Shown here: positions 9,598 to 22,886 of the stretch, in pieces | How positions within the stretch are numbered: position 1 is the stretch's first letter | Layout of the letters: every line of letters starts with the position of its first letter | Origin: Spongospora subterranea f. sp. subterranea | Lineage: Eukaryota > Endomyxa: Phytomyxea > Phytomyxea > Plasmodiophorida | Direction of reading: 5' to 3' | DNA length: 64,000 nucleotides | Assembly: GCA_049724395.1 (NCBI GenBank) | Contig: JAUGWO010000172.1 | Coordinates: forward strand, 1 to 64,000 | Notes under the pieces: model-generated | Database searches by the model: none | What the model was told of the DNA's origin: nothing | What the model saw: only the letters and a program-made list of their open reading frames with translations | Program-made: the position numbers and the translations under genes

Positions 9598-12588
9598 ATG
9601 GGGGTGAAAGGGTTATGGACGTTATTGTCGTGCTGTGGGCGGCGTATCAAGCTCGAATCCCTAACTGCCAGAGTCCTGGCTATCGATGTGTCGCTGTGGC
9701 TGGTTCAGTTCCTGAAAGCCATGAGGCTTGAGGATGGCCAGGTTCGCCAAGATGCTCATATCATTGGTATTTGTTATCCATACGCGATCTCCTGATTGAT
9801 TGCTTATCGTTTTATATAGGGATGTTTCGTCGAATTTGTCGTCTGTTAATGTTCGGTGTCAGACCTGTGTTTGTATTTGATGGTCCAGCTCCAATGCTCA
9901 AGCGTAGGACATTAGCGTCACGTCGGCGTCTTAGAGATATCAGCGAAGGACGTCTGGAAAGGACTGCCGAAAAAATTTTGCTATCACAATTGAAGTTGAA
10001 GACTATCAACGAGCTAAAAAGCAATTTAGAGTCAAATGTGGCCAGTGTTGACCTGGATCAAGTTCAGTTGCTGTCAGAGCCGACGAAAGATGAATTTGAT
10101 GAACTTTTTGGAAGCGAGATGGAGGAAGAGGAATCAGAGAGTGAAGAGATTGATGATATTGCTATTCCAGAAGGAATTGACATTATGGATCCTGCGACGC
10201 TTGCCGTATTACCTTACTCAATGCAATTCGAGATCCTTGAGCGTATGCGAGAGGAACGCGCCCATCAATCAAGGTAACTGTAGTACTCGTTGTCGATGAT
10301 GGTTGTGCTTCAACGTTCTTAATTTAGAGTGGTGCACATGGCATCTGCTGATACCCCGTCAGGATTCAGCACGGTTCAATTAAATCAGTTCCTTCAGACA
10401 AGCGCCTTCAATCAAAAGGTGAATGAAATTCGATCCTCACTTGGTGATTCTTCTTCGCAATTCATTGTTATGTCCAATCCCGATCGATCGTATTTTTTTC
10501 ACAAAGAGCCGCGGTCCTCCACCAAAAGGAAACGCTTCCAAATTGAAGACATCGAAAAGACCAGCACAGAAATAACACTCGATGAGTTTCAAATGGCGCA
10601 GTGGTCGTGTAAATCATGCGATCAAGAGAATTTAGCTATTCGTAAATCATGTCAGAAATGCGGGCATCGTCGTGATTGTGAAATAACAACATGGATCTGC
10701 GCGACGTGCGCCGCTTTGAATCGGAACACGGAACGGCATTGCATATCATGCGCTCAGCCAATGAATCGCAAGGCCCGGTCGAGCTCACCAGCGATTATAG
10801 ACAGATCTGCCGAAATCGATGCGTTTTTTGAGGACGAGGAAGAAGTTGTTTCGATTCACTCAGTCACGTCCCAGGATAGAGCTGCATGCTCAGATTTTGC
10901 TATTGAAGGATCTTCTGTAGTCCCAGAGCCTTCCGATTCTCGGGATTATTTCGCAGTGAACACGCATACCATATCATTCTCAGAGGCATCATCTGATGAT
11001 CTGCTTCACATGCCGAATTCTTCGTCTCAACTTTTACCGGCTTCAACGAAACAGTAGCTTGACAAGTGGCGACGCAGCAATTGCTTGCCGATCAGCACCT
11101 GAAGCCAGTGCTCGTGTGTCTTCTGTGTTATCTGACTCGGGGAGCATCGAAGCGGCTGCCTTATCATCGTCGCCGTCAACACAAAATATCATGTCGCCAT
11201 CACCAACAAGCTCTCCCGTTCAAGATTCGCTCTTGATTTCGACTTTAACCCCAGTTAACGATGTTGCAAAGTATTGCGATTTGCCCGATGAATCTTTGGT
11301 GGCCTCCTCTGGTGAAGTTGTTTCTGCGTCATTTCCCCCCAAATCCGTTAGTAGTCCTGACCTTGTTGATATTCTTGTTTTGAGCGACATCCCATCAAAG
11401 TTGCCAGCATCTTCACCCTCTGCTGCTCTGCCGCCGTCCACTGTTCCTGTTCCCCCAGTTTTGCCTTCTTTATCTGCTCCCGTTTCAATTTTATCCTATC
11501 CTCCGCCTATTGTCGTCGTGCCATCGGCAGAAGATTCCCCTCGTCTCCATCTTCATGATTCTGACGTCAGCCATCGCGATACAGTCCCCGAACTTGCGGC
11601 TGTAAGCATTTCTACTCCAGTAATCTCGCCTCTAGTTCCATTGTTCTCGAACTCGTCCGACAGACTGGATTCAATCCCGGTGCACTCCGTTGAGGATCTT
11701 AATCAACTTGAAAACCAAATCATGGAAGATATTGAGCAGATGAAATCGTCACAAAGTCGATTTATGAGGGATTCTGACCACGTTACTAACGATATGGTCG
11801 AAGAAGTTCAAATACTACTTCGCCTTTTCGGTATACCGTTTATTGTCGCGCCAGCCGAGGCTGAAGCGCAGTGTGCCGTACTAGAATCACTCGGGTTGGT
11901 GGACGGTGTCGTTTCGGATGATTCAGATGTTTTTCTTTTCGGCGCTCGCGAGGTGTATAAAAACATGTTCGCTAATCAGAGATTAGTGGAGCGATATCGT
12001 GTTCAAGATATAGAGAAAGAGATCGGCGTAAACCGCGAGAGATTAATCGACATGGCTCTGCTACTTGGCAGTGATTATACTGAAGGTGTTCATGGCATCG
12101 GTATTGTCAACGCTATTGAGATCGTCAATGCATTTTCTGATCTAACTGAGTTTCGTGACTGGGTCTACTCTGATAAAAAACAAGACGCAGAATGTGTCGC
12201 GGAAGATGATCCTGCCAACGATCGGCTTGTTCGTCTAAATCAGTTCAAAGTAGCTCATCGTAATATCCGACGAAATTGGCAAGTTTCTAGGCAATTTCCT
12301 GACGACGCGATCAAAGCGGCCTATCTTAATCCTCTAGCTGACCATGCGAAAGAAGCGTTTTCATGGTCCAAACCCGACATGCTAAATCTGAGGATATTCT
12401 GTCAGGATAAGATGGGATGGACTCATCAGCATACTGATCGTTTAATGACGCCTGTACTGAAAAGATTACAAGACCCGTTATATCAGACTAAGCTTGAAGC
12501 TTTCTTTGGTAAAGGCGAAACGGCGGCTACGATTAGGAGTAAGAGGATCAGGAAAGCTGTACAACATGGCTTGTCACGTTTGTCGTGA
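9598..12588 (+). CDS. ERCC5: XPG/Rad2 (ERCC5) structure-specific endonuclease
   Basis: This FEN1-superfamily nuclease makes the 3' incision in nucleotide excision repair. The N-nuclease domain starts at the first codon (MGVKGLWTLLSCCGRRIKLE; catalytic Asp in LAIDVSLW; VFVFDGPAP), which fixes the start. Exons: 9598-9766, 9820-10273, 10328 onward; introns of 53 and 54 nt. The long acidic spacer contains the TFIIH/UIM-like MQFEILERMREER and two RanBP2-type zinc fingers (WSCKSC...CQKC and WICATC...CISC). The I-nuclease domain is complete (APAEAEAQCAVLE, VVSDDSDVFLF, LLLGSDYTEGVHGIGIVNA). The C-terminus has a PCNA-binding PIP box, QTKLEAFF. A frame change between about 11020 and 11057, in the disordered spacer, is unexplained: either a 31-nt intron, shorter than others here, or an indel. 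The catalytic residues are all present. Confidence 0.93.
10597..10776 (+). other. Two RanBP2-type zinc fingers inside XPG spacer
   Basis: Both match Trp-x-Cys-x2-Cys-x3-Asn-x6-Cys-x2-Cys exactly: WSCKSCDQENLAIRKSCQKC and WICATCAALNRNTERHCISC. Such fingers bind RNA or ubiquitin in other proteins. I do not know them from animal, fungal or plant XPG. Confidence 0.85.
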
Positions 12589-13781
12589 TTTCGAGATGCG
12601 GCTTTTCCTTGTTTGCGGTGACTCATTTTTTAGTTCAAGATGTCGGCGACAAATGAACCCTCTACACATTGTGCTTGCAATCGAATAATGCTCAGCTTCT
12701 GGTTTCGACTAAGTAGTGCACATTTCAATGCAATGGGCGGTAAGTTCCATTCAGCGGGGCGAGGTGTCTTAGCGTCGAACGCATCAATTTTGACTGGATT
12801 AACTTGAAGGTGATTGGCATCTTTCATAAAAGAGCACTTGTCGCCATCCTTGAATGTTGCGGTCATAATTTTCCAACTTATAAATAATGTGATCGGTACG
12901 AACTGTACCGTGTTTTGCATCGGTTCCTGCTGTATTATTCAAGTACATAATCTGAGTAAACTTCAAGCGCGTTTTATATCTGTTCACATGCATGCATGAT
13001 CAGTATCCATTGATTAACTTTCCATTTTTGAATCGGTCAGACTTGTTTGCGTTCCTTCCTGTTTTACGTTGTTGGTAGCGATGCTGCGTTTACCGTGATG
13101 TTGAATCGACAACCCTCGTCTGTGGATCGGTGCCGGCTGATAATTTTGAGGTGCCCTTTCCAGTAGTTTTCCAAAATCGTTTCCGGGCATTGGGTCGTGT
13201 AACGCTTGCTGCAAATTCTGGATACATGGTTATGGCAACACAGACGCCGATTAGATTGAGGTTGCTCAAGTCTTGACGCCATCGGTAGTTACAATTGTTT
13301 TACGCCATCGGTAGTTACAATTGTTTTATGGTTGGGGCTTCGGATCGTTGCACGGTCATCAATCAACTCTGGAAGGTTAAGCTAATGCTTATTTCGACAT
13401 TCGGATTCTACATATTCGCATCGGGCTACCTCCAGAATCACGCAATCACGGAGCGCCAGGATTCCTGATGAACGTGGCAACCCATGGATTCCGTTTACGT
13501 GGTGGTAGAGGCCCCTCCTGCCCTGGATATGCTGTACTACACTTGCTGAAATATCATACCGATAGTATTTGTGATAGGTAAGCAGAGGCCCCTCCGTCCA
13601 GCTCTGGTTCCTGTTACTTGCTGCTGTGAAGACGCGTTGTGCAGTTCGATGATATCAAACATTTGATAACTTATGGTGTGATGGATGTGGGCGTCCTGTT
13701 TCTTCCTCGTTTTTGAAGTCCACGTCCAATGCCCACCCTTTTTTCGCAAATCATCTGAAACGAGTCGGTCCTTGCTAGTCG
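12589..13781. other. XPG-Sfi1 intergenic region with ORF remnants
   Basis: No complete gene seen. A minus-strand frame at 12630-12920 ends QAQCVEGSFVADILN and has protein-like composition but no recognisable family; 13064-13282 and 13537-13803 (minus) are similarly anonymous. A 26-bp tandem duplication lies at 13276-13327. The last part should hold the Sfi1 promoter. Confidence 0.35.
13276..13327. repeat. 26-bp tandem duplication
   Basis: The unit ACGCCATCGGTAGTTACAAT plus TGTTTT is present twice, perfectly, at 13276 and 13302. It is a simple recent duplication in non-coding sequence. Confidence 0.9.
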
Positions 13782-16700
13782 ATGGATGGGGTTCAAATAT
13801 CACCAGATGAATTCAATCTGCTATCTAGTATTGTTAGCCAGGCACAACTCGATCGTGGCAGTAGTTCGTCTCCGACATTATGTGATATACTCAATATATT
13901 TCACAACATTGACCAGAAATGTGCCATGGATCCGGCATCCGATACTCGTTTGTATGATGCGATTATGAAAATTAGTCAATTACCTCAAGATGACTGTCAG
14001 TACATTCGTCTACTCCTTTTGAGTTGCTTGTCATTATTTTCGTAATCGTCAGGGCAGAAGAAGCTTGAGATGGTGAGGATATTGCTGCACAATCCACCGA
14101 GTGTGGGTCCAGAACCTTCTGAAAGCGTTCCAAAGCCCTACTCAAAGCTAGTAATTTCCCGAATCTGCCCTGCATCCTCTGGCATATTGGATAATTTGCC
14201 CATCAAGAGGTGGTTTGATCCCGGAGAGTCAGCGCCAGAACCTGCGGAAAGAGGAGCTGAAGTAACAGCTGAAGTTGACGACCGTCAAGAACAGGGTTAT
14301 GATAGAGATGAAGGCAAGAAAAAACTCATACGACAATCAACATCACTCCTGCAATGGTTTTCAAGTTCTGGAGAAAATATGCATGCGAACAGAGGTCATC
14401 ACAGCAGGATCAGCATCATCAAATCAGCGGCTGGGCCAAGGCTGTTGCATTGTTTCGCCATATATTGTCACGACGTGTACTTTTGGCATGGAGAAATATA
14501 ATGAGTGATCGTCAGACCAGCTTGTCAAATCTCAATGCAAAGTCGAAAACCAGACACTGTTTGCGATATTGGCGAAATTTGTTTCTGAGTCTAGTTCGTG
14601 AGAGGACATCTCTGCTACTTGCAGTCAATTATTGGTATTCCCACTCGATTACTAATGTGATGAGATCGTGGAGACATATTGCTCATAGCACTGCAATGAT
14701 CCGAAGTCAGCGCTTATTCAACATGATGTCAGCTCACTTTTCGTCTTGGACGCTGCTGTGCAGAACTAGAATCGACGTCACGCACAAACGAATTTCGATT
14801 GTGTTTACTCATATCAGGAAGATCAAGGCTCGATCGCTAAATGAATGGCGCAATTGCACAACTCTCAGATGCAATGAGCGAGAGCTATTCAGAATCGCGC
14901 TGAGGAGGCAATGCACTCGATTTATTCAGGTCAATGTTTCGTTGCCCTCAATTGAAACTGAAATAACGATGACAAACAGATGTGGCGAATAGCCCTAGCC
15001 CATCATCGCATAATCAGCCTTTTTACATATAAACGGATCACACGATGTGTGATACTGGGTTGGAGACGCTACATATTCGATGTCAATAGGTTAATATTGA
15101 CTTCTGATGACTGATTTGTATTAAAAGAATTGTTCAGGAAACTGGAACAAGCGGAAAACGCAGTACGACTGATGACTTTATTCACCAAAAAAGTGCATTT
15201 TTACAAGTGGAACGCAGCATATCGAATTCGGAGAGCGATTTGTATCATGAATGTATCCATGAGACGCCAGCTTCTTTTGGACTCGTTTAGAACAATCCAC
15301 GCAATGAGTATAGCTGTTCGAGATCAAGGTGCAAAATATCAAAAGTCAATGGAACACTGGCGGCGGTATGCTCTACATATTGCAATACATTCGTGGCGCA
15401 AACATCGCGCTTTTCGCAAAACGATTCAGAATGGAGTTGTTCAAATGCAACGCGTGAAATGTCTGATCGCGATGAGAAATTGGTCAGAAAGCAGGAAATC
15501 TCGATCTAGGTAATCTCTAAAACTTCATCAATATCGAGGCACTTTATTCAATCGCATGGCAGGCTGAATTGCATCTTGCCTGATAATATTCAGCATCTTC
15601 TAAGGATTCGACTTTCTAATTCGATGTTAAAGTGGAAGCAGTTTGCTCAGTCACGGATTCACGATCGATATCAAATGCTGTCAATAACTGCAGATTGGCT
15701 TAAAATCCATATTCATATATATATTGAACGATGGACGGTTTGGCGTCTTGGTCGGATTCGTCGACGAGAATCTTCTACAGATGCCAAGCAACACCGAATC
15801 ACTACCGTTTGTAGATATGTTTGGAGGATGTGGATTCAACTCCATGTTGAATCCGTTGTATGCCAATCTGAAATAACAATTTCGCATCGCTTTAGCACCA
15901 TAAAATCTCGGTTTAACGAGTGGCACTATCAATATCTCTTGCAATTACGTCTAAGCACCTATCATCTACGAGCTTTTCTCACAAAATCATGGCGCGTTGT
16001 ATGAAGGCGTGGACGAAATATAACCAAACGCTCGTCCGAGTCAATCGCGTCCAACATCAGGTTTTTATCTCTATTGAAGTCCCATCTACACCCTGAGAAT
16101 TTTACAGGCTCGGTCGAGTCGTTTGGTGCTGCACATCCGGTCCTGGCATCAAATAGCAAGTAAATGTGCTGCTCTCAGCAGAATGCGCTTGTACATCGAA
16201 GCCCACATCTGCCAAATCTATATCAGGCGGTGGGCTTTGACGTGTTGCCATTATAGAATTGTGACCAACAATGCGGCAGCATTATGCGGCAGAAGAAGAC
16301 AACGAGATATTATAGCTCATTGGCAAGGATGGAAGCAGTTGTATGAAAAGTGTCATGATATCGTGTTTATCATCTAATTTCGGATTTTTGCATATAGATA
16401 TGATTATCGCTCCGCTGGCAGACAATTTCATGATATTTGCCAGGCAGTATGGAACAGAATCTGTCTGAGGTTGGGATTTTCCGTATGGAGGCAATGCATG
16501 CCATCTATGCGATCAGAGATGGCTACAAGGGACACCATTCGCAGGTCGCACACAGACCGTATCCTGTCATGCACATTTCATTGCTGGATCGGAATATATC
16601 ATTATCGATGCCAGCGTCGAAGATTGGCATCGTCACATTATTTTAGGTTATGGTACAACCAAACTCAAGTAGGTCAAGCAATCACCATTTATTGCAGCCA

Positions 16701-19700
16701 CATTCAACACACTATTCTGTAATTTAGCTTCTTGTACAAGCATCTCTATTTCGAAAAAGCTTCTTTCTTCGCCATGGAATTACTCGTCTGGTTCGCTTTC
16801 GGTTGACGAGTATAGAGCGTCGTCAGCATCTGAAACTGGCTGATGCTTTTTGGCAAGGAAGCTTATTTCGCAAATGGTGTAGATATGCAACGATGGTGAA
16901 ATACGAAAATGTCGTTTCCAACGAGGTTGAACGGTTTACCTTACACAGATATATTCGATCATGGAATAGATATCACACTACACGCCAGCGCCTTCGCCAT
17001 AACGGTGATAAAGTTTGCTCAATTCATGATGGTTGTCTGAAGCGGCATATGCTGTCATCATGGGTAGGGCATCTTAAGCGTACTCTTGAGGATCATCGCT
17101 CATTCCAAATCGCTATATTCCATCGCCATCGTTTTTTATTAGCGAGATGTGTTCAGCAGTTCTTTGCAAATACTGTTTCGCGAAGGCGTCTTCGCCGAAT
17201 ATCTAGTGGCATCCAGCAATTACGATGTATTCGGCTATGGAGAATTCGATTATTCAAATGGAAACAAAACCATGCGATGCAGGACGTGGCTGATATACAT
17301 TACGCTGTTCATGCTAAATCAGCGTCAATCCGCCTCTTACTTAGGAACATACGTTATAGCAGGGAACGGCGCCAAACACATCACCTGTGTCAACAACAAT
17401 ATAGTCGGATTCTCTTTCTGCGATGGAAGAGATGTTGCCCATACATCTCACTCATATCTTCTTCAACATCTACTGCCTCAGGGCATTACGCGATCTCGTG
17501 TCTTAGGCGATCATTGACCACCTGGATTGGCGCTTTATCCCGTATTCGGTATTTTCGTCATCTTGCTTATCGTCTGTTTGCTTCGATTGTCTGGCAAGAT
17601 AATGCAATGGCATTTAACACCTGGAAAGATTACATCGCTGTATCCAAGTTCATAAGCGGCCGTCGCAGGCGGGATCGCGTGTTCAAGTTGTCGCTTTCAT
17701 TACAATCATGGCGCAGGTTGTACAAGGTCAGCAATTTTAGCAGGCAGACGACTTCCAAGATTCAGCTACGTGCACTCAGAACATCGTTCACACTGTGGCG
17801 CTCTCGTCGCACGAGATGTATTGTGAGGCGTGACCATATCAGGGACTTTTGTTTTTCTACGATAGTGCCTCAATGCAATCGGGCCACAATGCGGACAGTA
17901 TTAAGATCTTGGCGTGACTTCTCAAACATCCGGGCCAGGATGTCGACTCATGTCAACGATTTTACCAACAATGTGGTCAACAGGCGATATTGGCGGCATC
18001 ATATGATGGAATGGCATAAATTACATATGGTAATCACAGCTAATAAGGTTAGGAGCAAACTTCACCAATGGAGTTTCATTGCCTACCTATGTTTGCTGTA
18101 GAGATTCTTGTGCAAGAAAGCATGTAGTGGTTGGCTGTTATATCATGGGTGGATCCAGTCCATGAAAACAATGGTACAGAAATGTGGGTCTCGGCGCTGT
18201 GAGCAAGTACTGTTAATGGTGGCAAGCAAGGTGCAGGAGGCGTCGTGTAGATGGTGAGAAAACCATGGCGGCGAGGGTAATCTGTCGGAATATGGTAACT
18301 CGAGAGATGCTGAACAAATGGATGACGGCATATGGTTACAAAAACGCCATTGAACGATGCCGGTATGATCATGAACAGGGAGCCAAGAGAATGTTATTCA
18401 AAAAATGGTATTTTGTGACGATGCCATAGGAGGTTGGTCCGTGCTCACCATTTTGTTCAGGATCGCATCGATTGCTATATCCATATCATCCCGTATAGAT
18501 ATGGCCGCCTTCGTATTGCATACCCCATTTTCGCACCTCCACGTTTATTTGTCTCAATATCGTCAAGATGATACCCATGTGGATAGCAACCGCCTCCAGC
18601 AATTATCGTCTATGTCAGTATCCCAGATGATCATTTCGGTCCATGGATATTATCAAGGTATTTCCCACATATTTCACCTTTTTATCATGGCTAAACTGTC
18701 CCATTCTTAGCAATATCTTCACCATCGTTACTGCCGGCATCATTTGCAGCCGCTTGCTCCTGTCTCAGGCAATGGCGGTATTATCATCAGAGAATCGCTT
18801 TGTTGAGGTGGAAGTATAATGCTCATGATGCCATCACTGACCGATGTCAGAATTCTATGGCCCTAGTGTCATTAACGACACGTCGTAAGCATCTCGCCGT
18901 TCGATCGTGGCTGAAATATGTTAACCGTAGACGGCAAATTCATGTGTCTCAATTGTCGTGGAAAATGTCTCGACGCCGTCGAGCGTGGGAGTTATGGATA
19001 TCGGCATATCATCATTCGTTTTTAGTCAGAACTTATTTTCAACGGCTACAGTTATTACATCAGACAAGAATATGGTCATCATGGATATCTTATTGCAAAT
19101 ATCAATACCAAATTAGACAGATCAGATTGTCAATCGAATCTTTTCGACGTCACAACTTACTCCAATCACATTTCATGTCTTGGAATTACGATATGGATAG
19201 GTTAAGAGGCATATTCCGAGTTATATCAGTGAAGCTGTACATCAAACCATCGTACAGACACTGGCGGGAGGTATGGAACTTTCATCATCAAAGGACTGAG
19301 TAAGTGGGAAAACCCCCCTGGCATTGTCAGGAGGGCGCTACTGAAATGTGCTGGCTGCGTCCAGGGAATTGAGAGAAATTGTGGTGAGCAATCGTATCAC
19401 ATCTGAAAGACATTGGTTCGAACGATGGAGCAACTGTACCATCCTTTGTAGACAGAGAAGGAGCGCTGTTCATGCGTTCAGAGTTCGACATGAGTTATCG
19501 CTGATTCGCCAAATGCTATGCGAGTGGCGATACATATCTGAATATAATCAGATGAGAAACAGTCAGCTTTATGATCAATACTTTTACAGCACATTGTCGA
19601 ATTGGATGAAAAGATGGGTGAAATCATACCGAAATCGCATAAAATCCAGGCGTATATCACGGTTCATTGAGTCAGTCTGAACATCACCCAATGCTCACCA

Positions 19701-22677
19701 TGTTGAAAGTGAGCCAATGCTATCTTTATAGGGTGCGATCTCATCGTTTAAACCGTTGCATGGTTAGCAAACATTTTTTGTCATGGTCATCATTCACCTC
19801 CAATGCAATATATTATCGGTCGATTTGGTATCGGGCAGTTATACGCAAACGATTTCGTCAACTGCGATCAATTACCAATCGCATAAGGTTAGATCGGTCG
19901 AAATCACTATCGATATCGATTATGCGATGCGCCAATGATTGTCGCCATTTTCTTCGATACTGGAGGGCATCTGTTGATCGCCGTAGGCTATATATTAAAG
20001 AGGTGTTATCAAGACTTATATCATCATGGAGAGTCATCAGCCAATCTAGAAAGGCATGTCGCCATTTTCTGCCCATCATTAAGAACATCTCTCTAGTGAG
20101 GTATCACAAGGATATTCTGAAGAGGGTGATGGAACGATGGATCACATCCCATCGCACGTATGGTGTTGAGACTGTAATAACCGGTCGACACATGGTGCTG
20201 GAGAGAGCCTGGGCGTTGAGAGAATCGTATAATGAATGGAGGCATGGATATGGCGTGATGATGCTGACGAAAAAGATAAAGATGGGATCGTACAGGAGCT
20301 GCTATCAAGAGTGGAAGTGTCTTTGGCTAAGAAGGGTGGCAACACGGATCATATGCAGACAATATCAAAATATATGGGCTCGATCAATGATGTCACGATG
20401 GCGATTATTTGCCCAGTCATATCGCTATAGACCAGTAATATCATTGCACCGTCTGCCCCATTTTATGCTGATCATTGGTGTTAAGCTGCATCTGGCCTTC
20501 TACTGGAGTCAATGGAGTTATGCATATCGTGTATCACGATCATTCGCCATCATAGTGCGAGGTCGAATTCTCTATCAGCAGGGTTCGTATATGCAGGAAT
20601 GGAGGACGTCTTGTTTGAGGTCATCTGCGTTGAGACACGCAGATGTGGCGATCAGATCACACCATGATCGCAATATCCTCCGTACGTTGTTGAAGTCATG
20701 GATCTCCCTGAGGCAATCCATTCATATACACAAGTAAATGAAATCTCCACATGTAACTGCACTATTACCCATTTGATTTTCTTCAGGAGGAGAATATACG
20801 AAAAAGCGTTTGTTGATTGGCAAATCTGTACCCGAATTCGAATGTTGCACCGGGAATTGCAGGCTACTATATTTGTTGGGTGGAAGAAGATGGTTACAGT
20901 CAATCGTTCCAATTATCGTGTACTACTCGATGATATTAGATTACACGTTCTACAAGATCATATATCCACCTGGCATGATGCATACATCACTAATCGTAAT
21001 AATGTCTGCCTCATATCAGCTTGTCGTGTGCGACATGACCAGATTCTGCAACGGCGTGTGTTCATGGTGTTGTGGCACCGACTATCATATCAGGTATATC
21101 CCATCAGCAGTCTTCATTATCGCTCATATCAACAAAACAGAAATCATTAATGCGGTCAAGCAATACAATCAGGTCATCTATCATTTCCCGATATCTTTCA
21201 CAGATTCGCCATGGCCTAAGAATACGTCAATATCATCGCAAACGAGCAGCAAAATCAAAACGGACTGCTTTTGCTGAATGGGCTGGGCTGAGCATAAAAT
21301 CATCTCAGATCAAACAACTCTCCCGGTTATTATCCTATTGGACATTTTGTGGTGTTGTGAAACGAGCATTACGATTATGGCATCATGCAATAATTGAAGC
21401 ACAACGCATTCGGAACGCTAATATAGCAACATGCGCAATTATGATCAATTCATGGAAACGATGGATGTTTGCTAAAACTCAACAAAAAAGAAAAGATTCT
21501 GTCATGGCACAGGTAGGGCGGCGAATCGCTGTTTGATCGATGTCATATGCTAAACGTGATGCTTTTAGGCCGTACGTCACGTGATTATAGGTCGGCGATA
21601 TCGACTATGGATTCAATTATTATCATGCCATGTAATATGGAAATCTCATCAATGATACCAGAAAATTAAGTACTGCTCGTGATAACAGGCATTGGCGAGC
21701 TGTCGCACTATGCAACGCCATCTCGGCTGTTGGAGAGAGAGGTACCAGTATAGTTTGGCAGTTAGGAGTCATCGAGCGCAAAATGCGATGCAAATCATCA
21801 GGGCGTGGCGCCATTGTCTTCAGATCAACCTACAGCGACGTACGACATGCACCCATCGTGTAGGCTGCGTCTTACTGTACTACAGGAACCGATTTGAACC
21901 GAATCATCATGCGATTGGATGAGATCGAAAAGCGAGAATGTATTCTGAGGTGGAAAGCATATGTCGAGTCTGATAGACAACAATATGTTGTGGCAGTTAA
22001 GCACGATGACGTGAGGCGGCGCAAATCGGTGATCGGTGAGGATATCAGATCAATTGAGCAATAACGGAAATTTACAATAAGAGACATATAGACGCATGGA
22101 TTAGATGCGCAAAAGAGCAAATAGCTGACATGGATGAACGATTCTGTAAAGCACGCCAATGGAATCATCATCACATACAATGCAATGTGTTCAAGTCATT
22201 AAACGTTTACTGCAACAGCATATCCCAATGGAGATCAAGAACCGTAATGGATCCATGAATCATCAATTATTAACCTGATTCGGTGATGTTTAGGAAGTTC
22301 AACAACATATAACCAGGTACCGCCTCATACCGTTATTCCAGAGATGGAATAAGCGATCCAAGACTAGATCTGCAATCAGACGGGTGTACACGGAACGGGT
22401 TATCAAGGACGCTATAAGAGTGATAACGGAATGGAGAAAAATAGCCTCCGAGAAGTAAAAATCTCGTTTCTACAGTGTTCCGCTAACAACAGCCATTGAC
22501 CTGTTTTGTAATAGTCGTCTTATCAGTGCAGCTGTGATCTGGCACTGCATGAGAATCACCGGGGTAATATTTGCCAAATGGAGATCCGCAGCACGGATGA
22601 TGCGATGGCAGAAATTGAACCCGGATAAAACTGATCAGGTATATGAATATTTACGTCAAAGGACAGCAGTGCGATGA
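13782..22677 (+). CDS. SFI1: Giant Sfi1-like centrin-binding repeat protein
   Basis: Sfi1 proteins bind centrin through arrays of ~25-35-residue helices with a Leu-x3-Phe/Leu-x2-Trp core and scaffold centrosomes, spindle poles or basal bodies. Here dozens of Arg/Trp repeats (e.g. LRYWRNLFLS, MRSWRHIAHS, LQSWRRLYKV, LLKSWISLRQ) run over ~8 kb of plus-strand exons. The largest are 16803-18101 and 19667-20737. The start MDGVQISPDEFNLLSS opens a short acidic first exon that joins, across an intron of about 55 nt, to DDWQKKLEMVRIL. Verified small introns include 50 nt (from ~14930), 48 nt (to ~15137) and 53 nt (from ~15512). The end is either 22458 (EWRKIASEK) or, after one more intron, 22677. A frame slip at ~15985 next to AAAA suggests an indel. 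The identity is firm; individual exon borders are not. Confidence 0.85.
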
Positions 22678-22886
22678 TTGGATCTATGCAGGACAATATA
22701 CAAACAGTTTCCGCCAGCGAGATGATTACACATATTATACGACGGATCACAACGGGAAATGAGACAAAAAAATGATGTCCCCGACACAATACAGCAAAAA
22801 CATGTTTAATAAATCTAACAATTGCCGAATAGTTAGCTAATAATGGAATTCAAATTCGATGACATTACAGTTGTATGAATTGTACT

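Noticed and set aside
12630-12920. Tudor-like segment (PPIALKCALL)
   Set aside because: Too short and lacks the rest of the fold; resemblance is probably chance.
17149-17517. 122-residue plus-strand ORF
   Set aside because: Alternative frame inside the largest Sfi1-like exon, which has the Trp/Arg repeats.
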